Of a stretch of DNA of 64,000 nt, positions 33,895 through 43,262 are shown in pieces (the first letter of the stretch is position 1; each line of letters starts with the position of its first letter). The stretch lies in contig NZ_JAAZTS010000002.1 in assembly GCF_019239235.1 (NCBI RefSeq), positions 62,001 to 126,000 on the forward strand. Direction: 5' to 3'. Below the pieces are notes generated by a model. It was given only the letters and a program-made list of their open reading frames with translations. It did no database searches and had not been told where the DNA came from. The DNA is from Caecibacteroides pullorum (lineage in GTDB: Bacteria; Bacteroidota; Bacteroidia; Bacteroidales; Bacteroidaceae). Both the position numbers and the translations under genes were made by a program.

Positions 33895-35048
33895 TTTTTA
33901 AGTATCTTCATTGCGATATTCATATACCGTGTGATGTCGGTCGTTATTTCGCGGTTATAAACATCACAGCGTTTGCGTCCCAGACGTACGACGATGGCAT
34001 TCATCTCGGGGATGGCGATGATGTACTGTCCCAACATGCCGCGCAGGTAAGGGCAGCGCATACCGTGATAATCCATGATCCACGTCTGGAAACCATAATA
34101 GCTGAGCGTATCTTTACCCCATTGGTCTTTCAAGTACGAGGCAGGGCGCATCAGTTCGTCCATATAGGCTTCGGATATCAGTTGGCGTCCGTGCCAGTTG
34201 CCGCGGTGAAGCAGAAGGTGGGCAAAGCGGGCCACGTCGCGTGCAGTGGTGTGGAAGCAGCAGAAGGCCTTCTCGTCACCGTCTTTTTTGTCCAACAGCC
34301 AGTAGGCATCGCGTTCGGCCTGCATGGGTTTCCATAATTTCTCTTCAGCATATTCGCTTAGCGTCTGCCCAGTGGCGGCTTCGATGATGAAAGCCAGCAG
34401 TTGCGTTTCGCCGCTGCGGTAGGAATATTGTATGCCGGGCTGGTCAACTACATCCAAACCGGTTACCAGATCGTAAAGGTCGTTACCGTAATAACCGTGT
34501 GTGGTGACGGAGAAGAGCGAAGCATACGCCTCATCCCACGCCATGCCGCCGCTCATGGTGAGCAGGTGGCGCAGGGTGACATCGGCCTGCATTCCTTGGG
34601 TATAGGACGGTATGTAGCGTGATACGGGATCGTCCAAACTGTGTATCTTTCCTTCATCAAGTGCAATGCCTGCCAGTAGTCCTACGATAGTTTTCGTGGC
34701 AGAGTAGATGTTCGAGGTCAGCGTGTCGTTCCATCCGTCGCGATAACTTTCGAAGACGATGCTGTCACGATGGATGACGAGAAAGGACACGGTGTGCAGG
34801 CTGTCCAGATAGTGTGCATCATTCTCTGTCAGTTGATAGCGGTTATAGTCGGCAGCGAGGGGCCAGTGCCATACATCATCGGGATTGTGGTGTACCGTGT
34901 GACGGTGGAAGGTTTCCAGATCATCAATGACAGGCATCCAGTGGATGAGCGCCTGACGGGCGTAGTAGGGCAGGGAGGCATAAACAACAACTATCACTAC
35001 TGCCAAAGCGATGAGCACGCGAAAGATGTTTTTTTTCTTCGTTTTCAT
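33879..35048 (-). CDS. Membrane-anchored beta-lactamase-family serine hydrolase
   Basis: A 389-residue class C beta-lactamase-fold hydrolase. One N-terminal helix (residues 9-25) without a clear cleavage site anchors it, with the domain in the periplasm. The catalytic pair is in YSATK (Ser116, Lys119); the second motif appears as YSYRSGE, and GQYIIAIP stands in the place of the KTG strand. Such proteins act as peptidases or esterases on small substrates and are not usually true beta-lactamases. It starts four bases after the AraC regulator gene ends and is probably cotranscribed with it. Confidence 0.82.
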   Translation of the reverse strand: MKTKKKNIFRVLIALAVVIVVVYASLPYYARQALIHWMPVIDDLETFHRHTVHHNPDDVWHWPLAADYNRYQLTENDAHYLDSLHTVSFLVIHRDSIVFESYRDGWNDTLTSNIYSATKTIVGLLAGIALDEGKIHSLDDPVSRYIPSYTQGMQADVTLRHLLTMSGGMAWDEAYASLFSVTTHGYYGNDLYDLVTGLDVVDQPGIQYSYRSGETQLLAFIIEAATGQTLSEYAEEKLWKPMQAERDAYWLLDKKDGDEKAFCCFHTTARDVARFAHLLLHRGNWHGRQLISEAYMDELMRPASYLKDQWGKDTLSYYGFQTWIMDYHGMRCPYLRGMLGQYIIAIPEMNAIVVRLGRKRCDVYNREITTDITRYMNIAMKILKNQEAI

Positions 35049-35052
35049 AGGC

Positions 35053-35958
35053 TTACTTTTTGTTTTGGATACTCAAGCAATATTCCGACGGTGTCATTCC
35101 TGTTTGCTTCTTGAACATGCGGCTCAAGTGCTGGGAATATTCAAATCCCAAGCTGTATGCTACTTGGGCAACACCTGTTCCACTGGCGAGTTGGTTCTTG
35201 GCTTCTTGAACAATGTACTGACGGATATAATTGCTTGCTGTATCTCCGGTTGTCTTTTTTATGAGATCACCGAAATAGTTGGACGACATGCAAAGCTTGT
35301 CTGCGAAATACTGGACAGTGGGCAAACCGAGTGATAGTTGTTGGTTCTCATCGAAATAATTCCGCAATAAGTTATTAAATTTCATGAGTACATCAGAGTT
35401 TTCCGGTTCACGGGTCATAAACTGACGGTTATAGAACCGTTGGCAGAAATTTAGCATCAGGCCTATGTATTCCACAATAATCGCATTTTGAACGGCATCA
35501 TGCTTGCGCTCGATTTCCTTACGGGTTTGCCGCATCAGCGAAATGAATAAATTTCGCTCTTCGTCAGTCATGTGCAGAGCCTCGTTGATGCGATAGTCGA
35601 AAAACGAATATTCTTTGATTTCCTTTTCCAAATGAGTTCCGTGTAACAGATCAGGATGAAATAGTAATGCCCATCCTGTCAGATAAACCTCTTCTCCGTT
35701 GTCTTCTTTGCCTCCAATTTGACCAGGGGCCACACAAATGAGTGTTCCTTTATGATAATCGTATTTTCCGCGGCCGTATGCCAAGTCTATTTCTGATTCG
35801 TCGTGCAAGAATATGCCATAAACTCCATAGTTGTTCAGACAATGGCGTACAGGCGATACTTCCGCAAAATCGATAACGTTGACCCATGGATGAAAGTCTG
35901 TAGCTCCGACATAGCAGCTGTAATCACTTACATTTTTTACTTTCAATATTTTGCTCAT
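35053..35958 (-). CDS. AraC-family transcriptional regulator
   Basis: A 301-residue regulator. The N-terminal 180 residues form a cupin-like sensor domain, and the C-terminal 100 form the double helix-turn-helix DNA-binding domain: LCMSSNYFGDLIKKTTG for the first and VAQVAYSLGFEYSQHLSRMFKKQTG for the second, ending in the usual TPSEYC. It is transcribed away from an aldo/keto reductase gene with 166 bases between, and is followed four bases later by a serine hydrolase. It most likely controls one or both. Confidence 0.9.
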   Translation of the reverse strand: MSKILKVKNVSDYSCYVGATDFHPWVNVIDFAEVSPVRHCLNNYGVYGIFLHDESEIDLAYGRGKYDYHKGTLICVAPGQIGGKEDNGEEVYLTGWALLFHPDLLHGTHLEKEIKEYSFFDYRINEALHMTDEERNLFISLMRQTRKEIERKHDAVQNAIIVEYIGLMLNFCQRFYNRQFMTREPENSDVLMKFNNLLRNYFDENQQLSLGLPTVQYFADKLCMSSNYFGDLIKKTTGDTASNYIRQYIVQEAKNQLASGTGVAQVAYSLGFEYSQHLSRMFKKQTGMTPSEYCLSIQNKK

Positions 35959-35987
35959 GAAGTCTATACAAATTTGATGTTCAATTA

Positions 35988-35995
35988 CAAAGATA
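35988..35995 (-). promoter_or_regulatory. araC-type gene promoter -7 (TATCTTTG)
   Basis: TATCTTTG on the minus strand, 29 bases before the regulator start at 35958, in the divergent intergenic region. Confidence 0.6.
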
Positions 35996-36092
35996 AGAAT
36001 TTCCAGTTAGAAGAGGAGTATAAATTGATTTATATCAGTAAAATGAATACAAACATCCCACTTATCGTCACTTTGGTCTTGTAAGTGCTTTC

Positions 36093-36100
36093 TATTTTTG
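36093..36100 (+). promoter_or_regulatory. Aldo/keto reductase promoter -7 (TATTTTTG)
   Basis: TATTTTTG, with a TTTG at 36072-36075 as a possible -33 (17-base spacing), 24 bases before the ATG at 36125. Confidence 0.55.
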
Positions 36101-36115
36101 TGTCATAAATAGTGA

Positions 36116-37252
<1,137 letters not shown>

Positions 37253-37261
37253 AAATAAACG

Positions 37262-37330
37262 ATGGATTATGTAACATTGAATAATGGTGTACAGATGCCG
37301 ATGCAGGGATTCGGAGTATTCCTTTTGTAA
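37262..37330 (+). pseudogene. N-terminal fragment of second aldo/keto reductase
   Basis: ATG at 37262 opens MDYVTLNNGVQMPMQGFGV, the standard N-terminus of diketogluconate-type aldo/keto reductases, and stops after 22 codons. The rest of the gene is missing; the sequence continues into a fragment of an unrelated gene and then the IS element. Confidence 0.7.
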
Positions 37331-37380
37331 GTGAAGAACAAAAATCTGGAGCTGAATGAGTTATTACAGTATCAATTTTT
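37331..37380 (-). pseudogene. Internal fragment of a metallophosphoesterase gene
   Basis: On the minus strand this encodes IDTVITHSAPDFC, identical to residues of the metallophosphoesterase at 43263-44041, and the DNA matches 43499-43545 closely. It is cut on one side by the IS end at 37381 and on the other by the reductase fragment. Confidence 0.65.
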
Positions 37381-38776
37381 GATACTGTCCAAAAGAACAA
37401 ACTTACAGGCACTATAAAATATTTTGTGTAAATGGAAATACGGGATTCAGAAATGAGTCTCGTATTTTTTATTTTATACATTTGCAAAATGAAGAAGATT
37501 ATGAAAGAAAAGAACCAAGTAGTGCCCGATGAAGTATTAAGCAAAGAATTCCTTAGCCAGTTCAAGACAGAAGCCGATGTAAGCAAGTTCCTGAAGCAGT
37601 TGCATGCCCAAGTATTGGAAAAGATGCTTGAAGGCGAAATGGATGCCCATTTGGGGTATGAAAAGAATTCTGTGGCAGGAAATAACACAGGTAACTCCAG
37701 AAATGGCAGTTATCCAAAGAAAATCCAGACCGAACATGGAGAAGCTGTCATCTCTATACCCCGTGATCGTAACGGCCAATTTGATCCAATAGCCGTGCCC
37801 AAACATGAAAGTCGTGGACTTTCGATAGAAAAGCTTGTTATCTCCCTATATGCCAAAGGAATGAGTGTTTCTGATATAGAAGAAGAGATGCGTGAGATTT
37901 ATGAAATAGAGCTCTCTACGTCGGCTATTTCTATCATTACAAACAAGGTAAACCAGGCTGCCCAGGAGTGGCAGAGCCATCCTTTGGATCCTGTTTATCT
38001 GATAGCATGGATGGACGGTATCGTCTTCAAGGTACGGGATAACGGCAAGATCATAAACAAGACCGTTTACCTTTGTGTCGGACTGAAACAGAACGGCCTG
38101 AAGGAAGTCCTTGGCATGTGGGTTGGCTAATCGGAAAGTTCTTCTTTCTGGATGGGTGTCCTGACCGATTTAAAGGCCCGTGGGGTGCAGGATATACTGA
38201 TTACCTGTACCGACAACCTGAATGGATTTACGGATACCATCCGTACTGTATTCCCTCAGTCATCCACCCAAATCTGTGTGGTGCATCAGATCAGAAACTC
38301 CTGTAAATATGTCGTTCATAAGGACAAGAAAGAGTTTACGGCGGATATGAAGAATATCTATAATGCACCCAACAAAGAGGTTGCAGCCACAGAACTTGAC
38401 AATCTGGAAAAGAAATGGGGAGGAAAGTATCCTTATGCTATACTTTCATGGAGAAACAACTGGGATGATTTGACTCTTTTCTTCCAGTTTCCGCAGGAAA
38501 TCAGAAAAATAATCTATACTACAAATCTCATTGAAAACCTGAACGGAAAAATCAGAAAGTACACAAAATCAAAGCTTTCATTCCCTTCGGATGATGCTGT
38601 AAAAAAGACCGTATATCTTTCACTTATGGAGATTGAGAAGAAAAGGACACAGCCTATTCATAACTGGGGTTTGATTATGAATCAATTTATGCTTATTTTT
38701 GAAAACAGAATCCAGATATAAGGACAAACTTACAGCTGAATCCTGTTTCCATTTACACAGAATTTTGGACAGTGTC
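37381..38776 (+). mobile_element. IS256-family insertion sequence (transposase interrupted)
   Basis: Terminal inverted repeats GATACTGTCCAAAA (37381-37394) and its complement at 38763-38776 match at 13 of 14 positions; a second conserved block (TGTGTAAATGGAAA) follows at both ends. The element is 1396 bp with one mutator-type transposase gene. No target-site duplication is seen: the eight bases on each side differ, so one flank was probably changed by recombination after insertion. Confidence 0.8.
37489..38721 (+). pseudogene. IS256-family transposase with in-frame ochre codon
   Basis: The start at 37489 follows a TACATTTG promoter element (37477-37484). The frame codes for a 410-codon IS256/mutator transposase, but codon 214 (38128-38130) is TAA where relatives have a Lys or similar residue (GMWVG, stop, SESSSFW); reading continues in the same frame to 38721. 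The DDE residues are recognisable: Asp in AWMDGIVFKV, Asp in CTDNLNGF, Glu in TTNLIENLNG, on both sides of the stop. Unless the codon is suppressed, the product is a 213-residue fragment without the catalytic core. Confidence 0.85.
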
Positions 38777-38871
38777 GATTTCGTGCACTTTCTGACTTTC
38801 CCGTTCTGGTTTTCAATGGGAACTATAAGAAAATAGTTAGATCATCTTGGTTATCTTTCCATTTCACTTTC

Positions 38872-39092
38872 AAGCATTTTCTCTAATACCTAGGCATATA
38901 ATTGTTTCAGACACTTGCTTACATCGGTTTCTGCCTTAAACTGACTAATATACTCTTTACTTAATACCTCACCAAGCACTACTTGATTCTTTTCTTTCAT
39001 TATCTTCTTCATTTTGCAAATGTATAAAATAAAAAATACGAGACTCATTTCTGAATCCCGTATTTCCATTTACACAAAATATTTTATAGTGC
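38872..39092 (-). mobile_element. Truncated inverted copy of the same IS type
   Basis: The complement of this stretch closely matches 37413-37630 of the IS: the leader, promoter and first about 48 transposase codons, with MKKIMKEKNQVV preserved and an internal TAG. Both the terminal repeat and the 3' two-thirds are missing. It points away from the first copy. Confidence 0.75.
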
Positions 39093-39247
39093 CGAAGAAC
39101 ATAGCACAGATTGAATACTCAAGGCATCGTTCATTCAATAACTTTATAGCCAACTCCTTGTCGGCTATCGCGGCATACTGTTTTTTCGAAAAGAAGCCCG
39201 CCATTGACGTAAATTTTGTCAATGACGGACAACTTGCTATCTTTTGA
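39093..39247 (+). pseudogene. C-terminal remnant of IS982-like transposase
   Basis: The frame encodes NIAQIEYSRHRSFNNFIAN, AAYCFFEKKPAID and ends NDGQLAIF, which resembles the C-terminus of IS982-family transposases of Bacteroidetes. It lacks a start and is fused directly to the truncated IS256-type copy, so it is a relic of another insertion. The family assignment is from memory of the C-terminal pattern. Confidence 0.5.
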
Positions 39248-39260
39248 TTTTATGTCGAAC

Positions 39261-39848
39261 TCACGTTATAATACTAATCACTTTTCTGTCAGCTTCACCA
39301 TGTAAATTTGAAATATTGTTGCAAGGTAAAACATCATTGTCCACAACAAAAATCCCATCAGTTAATTTTTTTGTTTTATCAATAATCCGTAAAGCTTTTT
39401 CTCTCTTCTCCATTCCCTCGGATAGGTGAGGTAATGTGACAACTAGTAATTTTATCTTTATTTTCATATCAACAGCTTTCTGTAGGAAAGTTTTTATACA
39501 GCTATTTCCTGTACATCCTCCAAGACATACAATAAAACAAGATAGGATTTTACCGATAAGAATTTTCTCCAGACATGGCAATATTTTCTGGTACTCATAT
39601 TCTGCAATGTCTCTATTCTTCCCACTGCCTGGTCCGTCAGCTCCTATCAGGTATTTATGTGGTAATGATAGCTTCTCCATCTCTTTACTGTTCATACCAA
39701 ACACACTTAATTCTGTATCGGGTAACCCATAAGCCTGCATTTGGTTTACTATTCTGCCAGCTCCACCATCAATACCAATTATCGAAACGAACGTTTTGTT
39801 TAATCGAAAATCAAATGGCTATTCCCAATCATTATCCTCCATATACAT
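39261..39848 (-). pseudogene. Divergent FtsZ/tubulin-like GTPase gene, damaged
   Basis: On the minus strand the frame shows, in FtsZ order, a glycine-rich first loop (VSIIGIDGGAGRIVNQM), a degenerate tubulin signature LGGCTGNS (canonical GGGTGTG), then LLVVTLPHLSEGMEKREKA and IFVVDNDVL, matching the FtsZ segments VVTKPFxFEGxxR and LIVIPNDRL. A TAG at 39821-39819 separates the upstream ATGs (39848, 39842) from this frame; the longest piece with its own ATG (39740) lacks the first loop. The second FtsZ domain is missing, ending 13 bases before the IS982-like relic. It follows a small membrane-protein gene by six bases. This is not the cell-division FtsZ, being too divergent and short. Confidence 0.6.
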
Positions 39849-39854
39849 ATTTCT

Positions 39855-39995
39855 TTAATGTTTTCTATTCTTTAAAATATAATAAACAGGCAGTAACAGA
39901 AACGTCAGAAATGCTAATACATAAACAACAGCACGTTGAAATACTGAAAATCCAGAAATATCCGGATGCGCTAATATACTGCGTAAAAATCTCAT
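39855..39995 (-). CDS. Small single-helix membrane protein (46 aa)
   Basis: ATG at 39995, TAA at 39857-39855, 46 residues, below the usual length cut-off. A basic N-terminus (MRFLRSILAH) is followed by one strongly hydrophobic helix at about residues 22-41 and a basic tail KNRKH, so an inside-positive anchor is likely. Its stop is six bases before the first ATG of the FtsZ-like gene and its start is three bases after the end of another open frame, an operon-like spacing. No homologue recognised; it could be a membrane tether for the FtsZ-like protein. Confidence 0.5.
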   Translation of the reverse strand: MRFLRSILAHPDISGFSVFQRAVVYVLAFLTFLLLPVYYILKNRKH

Positions 39996-39998
39996 TAT

Positions 39999-40238
39999 CT
40001 ACTGATTTACTACTAAAAATGTTGTAATTATATCATTGTTGATTACATAAAACCATTTAAAAAGAACTTTTTCTGCTTGAACAGTCTCTTTTTCTTTAAA
40101 AGACCTTGGCAACCTGCGTTTTACTTGTTTGTCAGTAGTACCGGCTGAAAGCATAACCTTACTAGAGTCAAGTGGCACCTCTTCACTTATCTCCCACAGA
40201 CGGAAAATTACTTTCCGTAAATCGGCATTACCGTTAAA
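39999..40238 (-). pseudogene. 3' fragment of an unrecognised gene
   Basis: An open frame of 79 codons without a start, bounded upstream by TAG (40241-40239) and ending three bases before the small membrane-protein gene. It encodes a basic, coding-like sequence (LRKVIFRLWEISEEVPLD, then VKRRLPRSFKEKE and VLFKWFYVINND). Further upstream, to about 40511, all frames are broken. It looks like the C-terminal end of a decayed gene of the same operon; I do not recognise the family. Confidence 0.4.
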
Positions 40239-40522
40239 CTAGAAATAGTTAAGGTTTTCAATCAGCCCTAGTCTATTATCCTAACATCTTGTCAAGTAAC
40301 AAATCAAGTCAAGTATCTCGGAGGATAGTGCATGTTAAGGCAGAAAATAGTAGGGTTATCTATACTTACACCCAATATTGTGCTTATAAAATCTTTTCAT
40401 AGTCTTACAAGTATACAACAAATTAGAATCTGAAACTAGAATAGCCTGTATTCATTTATTTTCACTTTTATAAATCAGATAGGTGACATTTAGTTTCCCT
40501 ACTATTTTCATGATTATACCGA

Positions 40523-40681
40523 TTAAATTTTCAACCATCTTTCCGATGACATTTCGCCGGTAAGTTTTGCAATAATTAAAAGGACTATTGTGATGACTAA
40601 TATTATTAATATGTCTTTTGTAGTCAAACGTTTCATTACATTAATCATAATTTGTTGATACCAATCAGCTATCTTCTTCAT
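40523..40681 (-). CDS. Small single-helix membrane protein (52 aa)
   Basis: ATG at 40681, TAA at 40525-40523; 52 residues. A polar, amphipathic N-terminus (MKKIADWYQQIM) precedes one hydrophobic helix at about residues 23-40 (DILIILVITIVLLIIAKL) and a short polar tail. Too short for usual ORF lists but clean, in an otherwise broken region (39849-40847) where I see no other gene except the fragments listed. Same strand as the FtsZ-like cluster and perhaps its original first gene. Function unknown. Confidence 0.45.
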   Translation of the reverse strand: MKKIADWYQQIMINVMKRLTTKDILIILVITIVLLIIAKLTGEMSSERWLKI

Positions 40682-40847
40682 TTGTGTGCTATTTTAACCA
40701 TTAATATTACAGAACTCGGAATTAAATATTTGGCTTAAGTTTGCTTCATTACCAGGATTGTCCACTGCGTAAAATCGGCCTATTTGGATGCAGAAGTTGA
40801 AGTCAGTTCCTTTTCCCAAAATACTTCATTTACTTTCTCCATAAATT

Positions 40848-41633
40848 CTAATCCAATTTTTTAAATTCAAAGTCATCCATACTGCAACATGCTTTTTTAT
40901 AATCAAATCCATACAAACGCATATATGCTTCCTTTATTTCCTCAGCACCATTATAGAACGGATCGGATGTATGAATATTTGTAGTAACGATTACTTTCAT
41001 TTCAGGAGTCAACACTGCATCACTTGTCCTTTTAATCCGTTTCGGAATTATTTCAAACACCCTGTCCTCCGTGTTTATAAATCCAACTGCTGCCATCATG
41101 AGATTATCAAAAATCAGATTACAGAAACACGAATCATCAACATTATTATTTGATAGTTCTTCCATAATTTGACAAGGGGTTCCTTCATTCCAGTCTCTAT
41201 ATTTCTTTGGTAGCCAATCTGTCCCCCAAATCCATTCTTTACCTGTACATGGGTGAATGTCATAAAATTCTTCGAGAAAATCATAATAAATTGCAAAGTC
41301 ACCTTTATTATTAAATTCGTATGTAAGCCATAGAACCCTTTTCTTATTACTTATCCGATAACGGAAATGCCTTATCTGATATGAATTTTCAAAGTATGAA
41401 AAACCATGAAAATCTACATGTAAAAAAGGATACTGTTTTTCGACCTTTTTCCCAACCCTTTTCAAAGCATCAGATATAGGGCCTTTAAGCGCTTCATCTA
41501 TAACCTTATTCTTTAATGAAATAACTAAAAGAGCCGTTTTCATGAAATTTTTATTGAAAGAAATTTCATGTAATATCTGACTTGCAGAATTTACTTTATT
41601 CTTTTTAAACAATGATGTCAGGGAAATCTTCAT
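40848..41633 (-). CDS. Chimera: C-terminal half of PD-(D/E)XK-type protein plus duplicated module
   Basis: A 261-residue product in two parts. Residues about 20-185 match the C-terminal half of the PD-(D/E)XK protein at 44057-45286: LKNKVIDEALKGPISDAL against LQNEIIKKAIMGPIRQAL, and WLPKKYRDWNEGTPCQIMEEL against LMPDKYQNWNGGNLYNILEEL. The nuclease half with the catalytic residues is missing. Residues about 190-261 match the free-standing 73-residue protein encoded just upstream. The two genes are five bases apart. It is probably a recombination product; whether it is expressed is open. Confidence 0.55.
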   Translation of the reverse strand: MKISLTSLFKKNKVNSASQILHEISFNKNFMKTALLVISLKNKVIDEALKGPISDALKRVGKKVEKQYPFLHVDFHGFSYFENSYQIRHFRYRISNKKRVLWLTYEFNNKGDFAIYYDFLEEFYDIHPCTGKEWIWGTDWLPKKYRDWNEGTPCQIMEELSNNNVDDSCFCNLIFDNLMMAAVGFINTEDRVFEIIPKRIKRTSDAVLTPEMKVIVTTNIHTSDPFYNGAEEIKEAYMRLYGFDYKKACCSMDDFEFKKLD

Positions 41634-41638
41634 CTGAA

Positions 41639-41860
41639 CTAATCCAATTTCTTAAATTCAAAATCGTTTTTACTGCAACATGCTTTCTGATAATCAAATC
41701 CATACAGGCGCATGTATGTTTCCTTAATTTCCTTGGCACCGTTATAGAACGGATCGGTAGTGTGCTGTTGTGTAGTAACGGTTACTTCCATTTCCGGAGT
41801 CAAAACTGTTCCATTTGTTTTCTTTACTCTCTTTGGAATTACTCTAAATACTTTTGACAT
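41639..41860 (-). CDS. Small conserved protein, duplicated in neighbour's C-terminus
   Basis: A 73-residue protein (MSKVFRVIPKRVKKTNGTVL start) with a basic N-terminal strand region and a C-terminal helical part with paired cysteines (KACCSKNDFEFKKLD). The same module, about 75 percent identical by eye in DNA and protein, forms the last 70 residues of the neighbour at 40848. This shows a local duplication. I do not know a function; the compact size and location suggest a gene carried by mobile elements. Confidence 0.6.
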   Translation of the reverse strand: MSKVFRVIPKRVKKTNGTVLTPEMEVTVTTQQHTTDPFYNGAKEIKETYMRLYGFDYQKACCSKNDFEFKKLD

Positions 41861-41980
41861 AATACATAAAGTTTAAAAGTTATATATCTTATTCATTATT
41901 TTTATACAGACAAATATATAGGTACCAATATGCCAATTTGAGGAATAGTAACAAAAAAAATAATATTATCTACATTAATC

Positions 41981-42413
41981 TCAATTTCTATTAAATATCT
42001 GCTTCCGATTCTCATTTGACATTTCTTCAGTACCGCCATAATATGTGATTTCCCATAACAACCCCGCTGTAAGTTCTTTGGATGTTATAGAAACATCTTC
42101 ATCAATGACTATTTCCATACCTATAATTCCTTCCCATGAAGGATATTCTGCCATAGGGCAAACAAGTTGACAGTCTGTTTTTGAATAAACCGAACAGTTC
42201 ATATCAATCATAGGACTACATCTTTCCCATCGGCAAACCAACAGTATATAATAATCTGAAGGTTTCACGTTTAATGATTGGATGCCATAATATATTTTCT
42301 TCCCCCCATCATTATCTAACAGTTCATTCTGGAACATTTATTTTCCACAACTTCATGAAATTTGGGAATATATCCTCAAAACTGTATTGTTCAAGTAAAT
42401 TTTTGAAATTCAT
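41981..42413 (-). pseudogene. Frameshifted DUF6557-like gene
   Basis: ATG at 42413 opens MNFKNLLEQYSFEDIFPNF, which resembles the N-terminus of a small Bacteroidetes family (DUF6557 from memory), but stops after about 29 codons. The reading continues in another frame (ELLDNDGGKKIYYGIQ onwards) to 41981, with a plausible coding sequence including YYILLVCRWERCS. One frameshift near 42325-42330 would rejoin the two parts into a protein of about 143 residues. No catalytic motif seen. Confidence 0.5.
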
Positions 42414-42523
42414 AAATATATCTTTTATTTATTGCAAATCTATTAAAAGCGGTATGCCCAATTAAAGCATAAATATTTTTTTTATTTATTATTCCCCAAT
42501 ATAGCATAATTGGTAATGTTATT

Positions 42524-43190
42524 TTGCATCAGTGTAATTGTATGGATATGAACATAAATAGCAATACCAGTAAAAGAGGTTTGCGATTTTCAGTTGAAGA
42601 TTTGCTTTGCCTTCAAATGCAAGATTATACTAGGGAAAGATGCAAACTTATATTAGAGCAACAAAATAAAGAAGGAATAACAACTATTCCATTTCACTGT
42701 GAACTATATCCTAAATGTTTACTGGATATACTTGGAAATGATGGTTATTGTAAGTGGACTGGCATTGGGTTGTGATACTGCAGCCCATAAAGGTTGTTTA
42801 CAGGCAGGTGGTAAGACAATAGTAGTTGTAGCTTCCGGTTTGAATATCACTCATCCTAAATGCAATAATAAGATCCTACAAGAAGAAATGGTAAACAATA
42901 GAGGAGCAATTATCACAGAATATCCGTTTGGCATTAAAGCAAATCCTACAAGATTGGTAGAACGGTGCAGATTACAGATTGGTCTTTCACAAAAAGTAAT
43001 TGTAGCACAATCCTCACCTGAAAGCGGAACCATGTATGCTGTGCAGTTTGCTAAAAATATTTAGGGACCAAGAATATATATGCAGTAGAATATGACATTG
43101 AAAGAAAAACGTGAACGTATCAGAGAGGGTATGCAGTTATTTATCGATTACTAGTAGGAATCTATGGATATAAACAAAAGATTATTCAAT
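42524..43190 (+). pseudogene. dprA: DprA/Smf-like gene with internal deletion
   Basis: The first frame (to 42775) contains a DprA-like start with FHCELYPKCLLDIL; the second (to 43064) contains the Rossmann-fold core VSGLALGCDTAAHKG, then VVASGLNITHP and the GLSQKVIVAQSSPESGTMYA motif. The part between, with the VGTR motif, is deleted, and the frames do not join. After the stop at 43064 decayed C-terminal sequence is recognisable up to about 43190. DprA loads RecA on incoming single-stranded DNA; accessory DprA copies are common in mobile or defence regions. This copy cannot make a normal protein. Confidence 0.75.
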
Positions 43191-43210
43191 CTGTCCCAAA
43201 ATGATAATCA

Positions 43211-43258
43211 AAAGGATGAAGCCGATTTACCGGCCGATTTACCCAAACTTCATCCTTT
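43211..43258. terminator. 11-bp perfect hairpin between convergent genes
   Basis: AAAGGATGAAG (43211-43221) pairs perfectly with 43248-43258. The loop holds a direct repeat CCGATTTACC (43222-43231, 43234-43243). It can terminate the minus-strand metallophosphoesterase and the plus-strand dprA relic. Confidence 0.6.
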
Positions 43259-43262
43259 GTGA

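Noticed and set aside
43222..43243. CRISPR-like repeat (two copies of CCGATTTACC)
   Set aside because: Only two 10-base copies in a hairpin loop, no spacer-repeat array and no cas genes.
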